The notes below the pieces were generated by a model that saw nothing but the letters and a program-made list of their open reading frames with translations, had not been told where the DNA came from and ran no database searches. Shown here piece after piece: positions 1 to 9,300 of a stretch of 40,104 nucleotides of DNA. Source of the DNA: Planctomycetota bacterium (GTDB lineage: Bacteria > Planctomycetota > Phycisphaerae > Phycisphaerales > SM1A02); NCBI GenBank assembly GCA_902521645.1, contig CABYSN010000007.1:1-40104 (forward strand), in the 5' to 3' direction. Both the position numbers and the translations under genes were made by a program. Positions within the stretch are counted from its first letter, which is position 1. Every line of letters begins with the position of its first letter.

Positions 1-903
1 ATCGGTCGCACCGTCGACGGGATTGTTGGTCCAATCACCCTCACGACTCGCACCCGCGAGAAGAACCGACTTCATGATCGGCAGCCTGGAGGCCAGTGGA
101 TCCGCGGCGAGGATGGGATCGAGTTCGATGGTCTCGAAGATGACGGCTGCGGCCGCGGACGCGACCGCGGTCGAATAGCTGCTGAGACCGCCGGGAGCGA
201 TCACGTCGGGCTTCATGCGCCCGGGACCATCGAAGTTTGATGGCGTGTCCGCGGTCGCATGCGTTCCGCTGGTGGTTCCGACGGTCAACGAGTTGAAGGC
301 GTACGCGAAGAGTCGACTGTCGGACCCCGCATCGTTGGCACGGCCGTTCATGGCGATGAGGTTGTCGCGCAAGACGGCGTAGTCGAAACGATTCACCGCC
401 TGATTGTCGTTGCTGTTGCCGAACTGTCCGATCCAGCTGTGGTTCATCACTCGGATCGAGGAATCCGGCGGACTCAGAGGGGCGAGACTCCCCTGCCCGG
501 TTCGCAGATATCCGGTGAAGAGAAAACTGCCGGCCTCGTAGACATAGATGTCGGTGATGTCGGGAGCGATGCTCCAGTTCGAACCGTAGGCCCAGCGACC
601 GACGTTCGTGGCATGAGTGCTCACGCCCGGCGCCCCCGCGGGAAACACGAAGGACTTGCCGCTGAATTCCGGAAGACTGGTATCAGGACCCCAGTTGGCC
701 CCGCCTTCCGAGGCTTCGGCCTGAAGGATTCCGATGCCCGAACCCGTGGGAACCTGTCCGGCACCAAGTCGCTCCGTGAGCGAGTTGAGCCCGATCATTT
801 CACGAACCTCCTCGGCCGTCTCCGCATGCGAAAGCGTCTGCTGAATGGACATGCCGAACAACACGGCGGTGGCGGACAACATGAGCTGATGTCTGATGGT
901 CAT
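1..903 (-). CDS. Secreted subtilase (S8)-like protein, C-terminus cut by window edge
   Basis: The reading frame is open from an ATG at 903 to base 1, giving 301 codons without a stop. A GAGGA ribosome-binding sequence lies about 10 bases upstream. Residues 1-28 look like a Sec signal peptide ending in SHA. The rest resembles a planctomycete branch of the subtilisin family: GSGIGILQAEA stands where the Asp motif is expected, STHATNVG is the His motif, NHSWIG is near the oxyanion Asn, and GRMKPDVIAP followed by SSYSTAVASAAA matches the nucleophile-Ser region. The His and Ser positions look kept, but the usual catalytic Asp (D-T/S-G) is replaced by Q-A-E, so activity is uncertain. It is transcribed away from motB after a 175-base gap. 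The family call is from motif reading; the C-terminal part is not visible. Confidence 0.6.
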   Translation of the reverse strand, partial: MTIRHQLMLSATAVLFGMSIQQTLSHAETAEEVREMIGLNSLTERLGAGQVPTGSGIGILQAEASEGGANWGPDTSLPEFSGKSFVFPAGAPGVSTHATNVGRWAYGSNWSIAPDITDIYVYEAGSFLFTGYLRTGQGSLAPLSPPDSSIRVMNHSWIGQFGNSNDNQAVNRFDYAVLRDNLIAMNGRANDAGSDSRLFAYAFNSLTVGTTSGTHATADTPSNFDGPGRMKPDVIAPGGLSSYSTAVASAAAAVIFETIELDPILAADPLASRLPIMKSVLLAGASREGDWTNNPVDGATD

Positions 904-986
904 GTCTGGTCATCCTCGGAGTGACTCGTGAATGAGGTCGGCACACTTCGTGCCCGGTCCCGGAACCCTTCGTGGGGCACTTCAAA

Positions 987-1014
987 ACTATGACCTGAAT
1001 TCAGGACTGGCCAG
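987..1014 (-). promoter_or_regulatory. Two adjacent palindromes and a GGTCATAGT box upstream of the subtilase-like gene
   Basis: The motB-subtilase gap (904-1078) contains a perfect 12-base palindrome, CCTGAATTCAGG (994-1005), and one base further on an 8-base palindrome, CTGGCCAG (1007-1014). Overlapping the first, the minus strand reads GGTCATAGT (987-995). This could act as a -10-like element (CATAGT), but no convincing -35 is present. The palindromes could be an operator. Neither is followed by a T tract, so a motB terminator is unlikely. Confidence 0.25.
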
Positions 1015-1078
1015 AAACAAATGGCAAACCGGGGCAATATCGGTCCCATGTGACCCGCACAAAGCGGCGAAACGCGCC

Positions 1079-1915
1079 TCAGGGCGCATCCACGGGGACG
1101 GTGCGCACGGGCTCGACGGCATGTCGGTTCGTGACCCGGATCTCGACTCGCCGATTCGGAGCGTCCTCGATCGAGTTCGAAGGATGATCCGTGAAGGGCT
1201 CGTTCTCACCCGCGGCGACGATCTCGATTCTCCGCCAGTCGACGCCATCGGCCACCAGGGCTCTCGAGACCGCCATGGCGCGTTCGAAGGAAAGTTCCAG
1301 ACCGGCTTCGGTATCGTCGCCCGCTTCTCCGCGCGAGGCGTGCCCGTGGACTTCGATGACCATGGGGAGCCCACGAACCTGGCGAGCCAGTCGCTGGATC
1401 CGATCCAGCCCCTCGTCGGTGAGATGCTGCGAATCGTGACCGAACTTGAGATCGATCATGAGCGAATGCTCACCAGCGTCGCGAGGGGAATGAATCTCCT
1501 CCCGTTCTCCGGGCTCGCCTTCGTCCTGTGCGCGACCGGGACCGTTGGAGTAGTACCAGTCGACGACCTTGCGCAGCTCGGGATCCGTGGTGTTCAGATC
1601 GATGGGGTTGCCGAAAGCCGCCCGGGTGTTCCAGACGAATTCAGCCCATCGATCGAAGGAGACCATGTCGCTGCCCTGTCCCTCCGAGTTCCCCCCGGCG
1701 CCCGCGGTCTTCGGAGGCGCCATGTTCAATGCGAAGAGGATCACGAAGAAACCCATGATCAGCATGACCATGTCCGCGAACGAGATGAGCCATTCGGGCG
1801 CACCCTCGTGCTCGTCGTCGTGCCCACCGCCGGTGGCGTGGGCCATCATGGCACCATGCGGAACGTGCTCGTCATCGTGACTCCGGTCGAAATCACTGTC
1901 GTTGTAATCGGGCAT
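1079..1915 (-). CDS. motB: MotB-like stator protein with OmpA peptidoglycan-binding domain
   Basis: This 278-residue protein would anchor a MotA/MotB ion-driven stator to peptidoglycan. The cytoplasmic N-terminus (1-38) is rich in His and Asp. A single membrane helix follows (about 42-65) and contains FADM, where Asp48 matches the essential ion-binding Asp of MotB. The periplasmic OmpA-like domain (about 150-265) carries EVHGHAS and NRRVEIRV, the typical peptidoglycan-binding elements. GGAG seven bases before the ATG supports the start. The gene follows motA after a 54-base gap and is surely co-transcribed with it. No other flagellar gene is in the window, so the stator could serve flagella or another motor. 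The family is clear; the partner machine is not. Confidence 0.9.
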   Translation of the reverse strand: MPDYNDSDFDRSHDDEHVPHGAMMAHATGGGHDDEHEGAPEWLISFADMVMLIMGFFVILFALNMAPPKTAGAGGNSEGQGSDMVSFDRWAEFVWNTRAAFGNPIDLNTTDPELRKVVDWYYSNGPGRAQDEGEPGEREEIHSPRDAGEHSLMIDLKFGHDSQHLTDEGLDRIQRLARQVRGLPMVIEVHGHASRGEAGDDTEAGLELSFERAMAVSRALVADGVDWRRIEIVAAGENEPFTDHPSNSIEDAPNRRVEIRVTNRHAVEPVRTVPVDAP

Positions 1916-1969
1916 CGGAAGACTCCGGAAACGGTTGGGGGTGTGACGGTTCGCGCCGTGGGGGACGGA

Positions 1970-2758
1970 TCAGGCCGCGGCCTTCAGACGAAGACGTTGC
2001 TGCCTGGGCACGAATGCCAGCATTTTCTCGAAGGTCGCACGGGGATTGTCTCCGGCATGGATCGAGAGGACGCCCTGAAGCATCATCTCCTTGCTGAGGA
2101 TCTCCTCGCCCGAGCGCAGTGACAGCTTGTCGCCCATGGGACCGGCCACCGCGTTCGCCAGCAGGGTTCCATAGAGGGTGGCGGTCACGGCCACGGCAAG
2201 CATCGCGCCGAGTTCCTCGACGCCACCGGTCCCGAGACTCCCGAACATGCCGATCTGACCGATCAAGGTCGCCGCCAGCCCGTAACCGGGTCCGTAGAGC
2301 TTGATCAGGTCGAAGAACTTCTTGCCCGACTTGTGCCGTTCCTGCATGGCCATGATCTCCATGCGCATGGTGGTCTCGATGACGTGCGCATCGGAACCGT
2401 CCACTGCCATCTTCAGTCCCTGCTGAAGGAAGGGGTCCTCGAGCTGCTCGACTTCGTTTTCGAGTGCGAGGATCCCGTCACGACGAGCCTTGTCACTGAG
2501 CATCGCCATCTTCTCGACGGTTTCGGAGAGCCCCATCTGCTTGTTCGACATGAACCGCTTGATGTAGCTGGGGACCTGCTTCAACTTGTCCATCGGCATC
2601 GCCATGAAGACGACGCTGATGGTTCCACCGAAGACCATCACCACACCCTTGAGGGACCAGAACATGCCCCATGAACCGCCATGATTGACGATGAGGAACC
2701 CGGTGCCGATGCACACCACGATTCCAAGGATGACTCCAATGACACTTGCTTTATCCAT
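1970..2758 (-). CDS. motA: MotA-like stator subunit
   Basis: This 262-residue integral membrane protein is the proton- or sodium-channel partner of MotB and would transmit ion flow as torque. Four membrane segments can be recognised, at about residues 5-22, 33-53, 150-172 and 180-205. The long cytoplasmic loop between the second and third contains the charged stretch expected of MotA. Conserved prolines are present in GPGYGLAATLIG and AGPMGDKL. A near-perfect Shine-Dalgarno, AGGAGG, lies eight bases before the ATG. It is the first gene of the motA-motB pair and lies about 135 bases downstream of the HU-like gene on the same strand. Length and motifs are normal for MotA/TolQ/ExbB family members, and the MotB neighbour makes MotA the right reading. 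Confidence 0.92.
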   Translation of the reverse strand: MDKASVIGVILGIVVCIGTGFLIVNHGGSWGMFWSLKGVVMVFGGTISVVFMAMPMDKLKQVPSYIKRFMSNKQMGLSETVEKMAMLSDKARRDGILALENEVEQLEDPFLQQGLKMAVDGSDAHVIETTMRMEIMAMQERHKSGKKFFDLIKLYGPGYGLAATLIGQIGMFGSLGTGGVEELGAMLAVAVTATLYGTLLANAVAGPMGDKLSLRSGEEILSKEMMLQGVLSIHAGDNPRATFEKMLAFVPRQQRLRLKAAA

Positions 2759-2893
2759 CTGTCCGCCTCCTGGCAGGCCGCGAAAAGTGCGGCATGCTGG
2801 TGTGATCGGACGCTTTCGACCCCGTCTGAAGTAAGAATCTTTGGGGATGCGCAGACTGCGTCACCAGATCATTCGGACCTGCCCTCACAGACC

Positions 2894-3196
2894 TCAGCGG
2901 CCATGGGTTCTCGGACTGTCGTCTCCTTGAACGACTTTTTTCAGTCTCGAACCCGGCCGAAATCCCACCGAAATCGAGGGTTCGACGGTCATCGGCTCTC
3001 CAGTTGCTGGGTTGCGCACGATCCGCCCCACGCGCTCTTTTCGGGAAAACCGCCCGAAGCCGGAGAGGGTGACCGAATCGGACTGCGAGATCGCGGACTC
3101 GAGACCCTGCAGGACGGTATCGATGGTCTTCAATGCAGAGGCGCGAGAGCACCCCAGATCACGAGCGATGAGTTCGGCCACTTCCGTCTTGTTCAT
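2894..3196 (-). CDS. HU/IHF-family DNA-bending protein
   Basis: This protein of 100 residues begins MNKTEVAELIA. The start at 3196 was chosen because AAGGGA sits eight bases upstream; an ATG at 3205 would overlap that site. The HU fold is plain: an N-terminal helical dimerisation part (1-42), then GFGRFSRKERVGRIVRNP (about 45-62), which is the signature leading into the DNA-intercalating beta arm with its Arg-Asn-Pro tip, followed by a third strand and a helix. About ten C-terminal residues (QGDDSPRTHGR) extend past the core. HU/IHF proteins bend DNA in nucleoid organisation, replication and promoter architecture; HU and IHF subunits cannot be told apart here. It is divergent from the dehydrogenase at 3265, with a 68-base shared promoter region. 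Confidence 0.9.
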   Translation of the reverse strand: MNKTEVAELIARDLGCSRASALKTIDTVLQGLESAISQSDSVTLSGFGRFSRKERVGRIVRNPATGEPMTVEPSISVGFRPGSRLKKVVQGDDSPRTHGR

Positions 3197-3264
3197 GAAA
3201 ATCATCCCTTCGATCGGTGATCCGCGAGGCGTTGGAACGAGTATCCTGCACGTCGGAGATCGTG

Positions 3265-5593
<2,329 letters not shown>

Positions 5594-5648
5594 AAGGATC
5601 GTGTCATCGTCCACTGAACCAGAATTCAGACGTTGATTCCGTCTCTCG

Positions 5649-7469
5649 ATGGCCAATTTTTCGACCCAATTCCGACTCATCCGCGCGCTGCTGCTCAGTG
5701 AACGCATGCGGTACGGCCTGGCGCTGACCGCGCTCATCGGCGGCACGCTGCTGATCTATCTGATTCCACTGGTGCCTCAGGCCGTGCTCGACGTGGTCTT
5801 CAACGACGACCCGGACAAGGCGTCGGGAATCTCACGAGCCGTGATCGACGGACTCGGGGGCATCGAACAGGTCGGCCGGCAGCTGTGGCGTCCCGCGCTG
5901 CTCATCGGAGCCCTCGCGCTCTCGGCGGGTGTCTGCGTGCACCTGCGACAACGCTTCGCCGCCGGCGCGGCCCAGAACATCGCACGTCGCATGCGCAGCG
6001 ACATCTACGATCACGTGCAGAAGCTCCCCTGCCGCACCCATGAGTCACTCGAAAGCGGCGACCTCCTGCAACGATGCTCCTCGGACGTCGACACCGTCAG
6101 TCTTTTTCTCAGTGAACAGATCACGATGATCGGCCGGGCCTTCGCGATGCTGCTGGTGCCGCTGCCACTGATGTTCGCGCTCGACTGGCGGATGGCGGTG
6201 ATCTCACTGGTGCTGGTGGGACCGATCGCCATCTTCTCCTACAGCTTCTTCAATCGGATGCGCACCCGCTTCCTCGAGAAGGAGAAGGCGGAAGCCCGCC
6301 TGACCGCCACGGTCAACGAAAATCTCAACGGCGTGCGAGTGGTGCGATCCTTCGCACGACAGTCGTTCGAAAGCGAGCGGTTCGACGGACACAACGCCAT
6401 CCATCGAAACCGTGACAACGACCTCTACCGTCTGATGGCGCGGTTCTGGTCGCTTTCGGACGCACTCTGCTTCTGCCAGCAGGGGCTCGTCATCGGCTTC
6501 GGACTCTGGTGGCTGACCCAGGGGTCGCTGGAGATCGGAACGTTCTACTTCTTCATCTCGGTGGTCAACATGTTCCTGTGGCCGGTGCGCATGCTGGGAA
6601 GAATTCTCGCTGAATTCGGAAAGGCACTGGTCGCGATCGGTCGAATCGACGAGGTGCTGGAGCGACCGATCGAATCATCACCCGAAGAGCCATGCGATCC
6701 GGAGACGCTCGACGGTGCGATCCGGTTCGAAAACGTGTCGCTTCATCACGGCGATCTTCCGGTGCTCGACGAAATCGATTTCACCATCGCTCCCGGGGAG
6801 ACCGTCGCCCTGATCGGACCCGCCGGTTGCGGCAAGACCACCATCGTCGACCTTCTGCTTCGACTGCACGATCCGGACGCCGGCGTGATCTCGATCGGTG
6901 ACGTGGCCATCGATCGCATGCAACGCAGTCATGTCCGTTCGAGGATCGCCGCGGTGATGCAGCAGCCCTTCCTCTACTCCAGATCGATTCGGGACAACAT
7001 CGCGATCACGAGTCCCGATCTGGACAACGACCCCATCGAAGCCGCGGCGATGGACGCCTGCATCCATGACTCGATCAGAAGCTTCGATCAGGGATACGAG
7101 ACCATGGTCGGCGAGCGTGGACTCACCCTCTCAGGCGGACAGCGCCAGAGAGTCGCCATCGCCCGCGCACTGATCCAGAGACCGGACATCCTGATTCTCG
7201 ACGACGCTCTGAGCGCGGTCGACACCCGTACGGAGCATCAGATTCTCTCCGCGATCGAACGACGACACGGACGTCAGACCACGATCCTGGTCGCACATCG
7301 CCTCTCGACCATCCGGACCGCCGACCGGATCCTCGTGCTGGAGGCCGGGAGGGTGACCCAGCAGGGAACCCACGAGGAACTGATCGATCAACCGGGACTC
7401 TATCGCCGCATCTGGACGATCCAGTCCGATCTCGAGACCGATGACATCGTCGAGACGGGAGGTGCGTGA
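5649..7469 (+). CDS. ABC exporter half-transporter with degenerate catalytic site (Walker B Asp-Asp)
   Basis: This 606-residue protein has an N-terminal type IV ABC-exporter transmembrane domain (about 1-330, six helices) fused to a nucleotide-binding domain. Walker A is GPAGCGKTT (about 390), the Q-loop is VMQQPF, the signature LSGGQRQ starts at L494, Walker B is ILILDD with the catalytic Glu position occupied by D519, and the H-loop is VAHRLS. An Asp at that position, paired with a partner whose signature deviates, is the hallmark of the degenerate site of heterodimeric exporters such as TM287/288 and BmrCD. The start has no obvious Shine-Dalgarno, but the reading begins with normal exporter sequence. 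The stop overlaps the start of the next half-transporter. The substrate cannot be read from sequence; lipid, peptide and drug exporters are all possible. Confidence 0.9.
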   Translation: MANFSTQFRLIRALLLSERMRYGLALTALIGGTLLIYLIPLVPQAVLDVVFNDDPDKASGISRAVIDGLGGIEQVGRQLWRPALLIGALALSAGVCVHLRQRFAAGAAQNIARRMRSDIYDHVQKLPCRTHESLESGDLLQRCSSDVDTVSLFLSEQITMIGRAFAMLLVPLPLMFALDWRMAVISLVLVGPIAIFSYSFFNRMRTRFLEKEKAEARLTATVNENLNGVRVVRSFARQSFESERFDGHNAIHRNRDNDLYRLMARFWSLSDALCFCQQGLVIGFGLWWLTQGSLEIGTFYFFISVVNMFLWPVRMLGRILAEFGKALVAIGRIDEVLERPIESSPEEPCDPETLDGAIRFENVSLHHGDLPVLDEIDFTIAPGETVALIGPAGCGKTTIVDLLLRLHDPDAGVISIGDVAIDRMQRSHVRSRIAAVMQQPFLYSRSIRDNIAITSPDLDNDPIEAAAMDACIHDSIRSFDQGYETMVGERGLTLSGGQRQRVAIARALIQRPDILILDDALSAVDTRTEHQILSAIERRHGRQTTILVAHRLSTIRTADRILVLEAGRVTQQGTHEELIDQPGLYRRIWTIQSDLETDDIVETGGA

Positions 7470-9286
7470 TGACGCACGACCCCGGTCTCGATGACGAACG
7501 CTCGGGTGCGATCGACCTGCGCCTGTGGATGAACTTCATCAAACACCTGAAACCGCACCGCCGCATGGCGTTCACCATGTGCGGAGCCGGATTCGGACTC
7601 GCGATCGTCGAAGCCTCCCTTCCGCCGCTCACGGGGATGATGATCGACGAGGCGATCGAACAGGGCGTCACGAATCGACTGCTGGTGATGGGTGGCATCT
7701 TCATGGCGATGATGATGATCTTCGCCTTCACGGTCTGGCTCTTCATCAAGGCGGCGGGAGAACTCGCCACCGGCGTCGCCTACGACCTGCGCAACGGATG
7801 CTTCCAGCGTCTGCAGGAACTCCCCTTCTCGTTCTTCGACGTGCGACCCACCGGATGGCTGGTCACCAGAGTCACCAGCGACTGCGCGAAGGTCAGCGAT
7901 CGCATGCCCTGGGTGCTGCTGGACATCTTCTGGGGTTCGACGATGCTGATCGGCATCTGCACCGCGATGATGATCATCGACTTCCAGCTCGCGCTGTGGA
8001 CGATGGCGATCGTGCCTCCGCTGGTGATCGCGACCTGGATCTTCAAGCGCAGGATGCTGGCCAGCTCACGCGACATGCGTCGCACCAACAGCGCGATCAC
8101 CGCCAGCTTCAGCGAATCGATCAACGGCATACGAACGACCAAGAGTCTCAATCGCGAGAGTCAGAATCTGGATGAGTTCGACGGTCTCGCCGACGCCATG
8201 CGGGGGCACAGCATGCGCAACGCCCTGCAAGCCGCGGTGTTTCTGCCCATCGTCGCGGTGCTGGGATCGATCGGGGTCGGCATCGCGCTGTGGAAGGGTG
8301 GCGTGCAACTTGAAACCGGAACCGGACTGTCCATCGGCATGCTGATCGCCTTCATGGAATACGCCATCCTCTTCTCGATGCCGATCCAGGAACTCTCGGC
8401 GAGACTGGCCGATCTGCAGTCCGCTCAGGCCGCCGCGGAGCGGGTGCAGGGACTGCTCGAGGAGGTCCCCTCGATCAAGGACTCGCCCGAGGTGCTCGCT
8501 CGACTCGAGGCGGCACGCGGTACGGACGGACCGCCCGACGGTGGCGAACAGGTGGTCGAGACGATCGAGTTTCGCGGCATCCGCTTCCACTACAAACCGG
8601 AGGAACCGATCCTCGAGAACTTCGACCTCACGGTGCGCAAGGGTGAATCGATCGCTCTGGTCGGCCCCACCGGCGGCGGCAAGTCGACGATCGTCAATCT
8701 CGCCGCGCGCTTCTACGAACCCAACGAAGGACGGATCCTCATCAACGGCGTCGACTTCCGGGATCGTTCGCTGGAGTGGTGGCAGGCCCAGTTCGGAATC
8801 GTGCAGCAGGTCCCCCACCTCTTCTCCGGGACGATCATGGAGAACATCAGATACGGCCGACTCGAGGCGGACGACGAGGCCGTCAGGAACGCCGCGCGCC
8901 AGGCGGGTGCGCATGAGTTCATCGAACGACTCGACGACGGCTATGAACACGATGTGGGTGAGGGCGGAGAGCTCCTCTCCACCGGCCAGCGACAGCTGAT
9001 CTCCCTGGCCCGGGCGCTGCTCGCGGATCCGCAGATCTTCGTGATGGATGAAGCCACCTCGTCGATCGACACCGAGACCGAGACCCTCATCCAGGCGGCG
9101 ATCGACGAGGTGATGACGGGACGGTTGAGCTTCGTGATCGCACATCGTCTTTCGACGATCAGGGACGCGGACCGGATACTCTTCATCGAGTCGGGATGCA
9201 TTCTCGAGGACGGCACCCACGAAGAACTCATGCAGGCCAACGGACGCTACGCGGAACTCTACGCGGGACAGTTCGCCGGGACCTGA
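7469..9286 (+). CDS. ABC exporter half-transporter, partner of the preceding gene
   Basis: This half-transporter of 605 residues starts at the ATG at 7469, five bases after GGGAGG. A GTG at 7466 is in frame but too close to that site. The membrane domain spans about 1-340 and the ATPase domain the rest. Walker A is GPTGGGKST (about 399-407), the signature is LSTGQRQ (503-509, with the second position of the GG pair altered), Walker B is IFVMDE with catalytic E528, and the H-loop is IAHRLS. A normal Walker B with a deviant signature is exactly what would complete one active and one degenerate ATP site together with the upstream protein. The stop of the upstream gene overlaps this start (TGATG), indicating translational coupling and a 1:1 heterodimer. 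It converges on the metalloprotease gene with only 14 bases between stops. Confidence 0.92.
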   Translation: MTHDPGLDDERSGAIDLRLWMNFIKHLKPHRRMAFTMCGAGFGLAIVEASLPPLTGMMIDEAIEQGVTNRLLVMGGIFMAMMMIFAFTVWLFIKAAGELATGVAYDLRNGCFQRLQELPFSFFDVRPTGWLVTRVTSDCAKVSDRMPWVLLDIFWGSTMLIGICTAMMIIDFQLALWTMAIVPPLVIATWIFKRRMLASSRDMRRTNSAITASFSESINGIRTTKSLNRESQNLDEFDGLADAMRGHSMRNALQAAVFLPIVAVLGSIGVGIALWKGGVQLETGTGLSIGMLIAFMEYAILFSMPIQELSARLADLQSAQAAAERVQGLLEEVPSIKDSPEVLARLEAARGTDGPPDGGEQVVETIEFRGIRFHYKPEEPILENFDLTVRKGESIALVGPTGGGKSTIVNLAARFYEPNEGRILINGVDFRDRSLEWWQAQFGIVQQVPHLFSGTIMENIRYGRLEADDEAVRNAARQAGAHEFIERLDDGYEHDVGEGGELLSTGQRQLISLARALLADPQIFVMDEATSSIDTETETLIQAAIDEVMTGRLSFVIAHRLSTIRDADRILFIESGCILEDGTHEELMQANGRYAELYAGQFAGT

Positions 9287-9300
9287 TCACGACACTCGCA

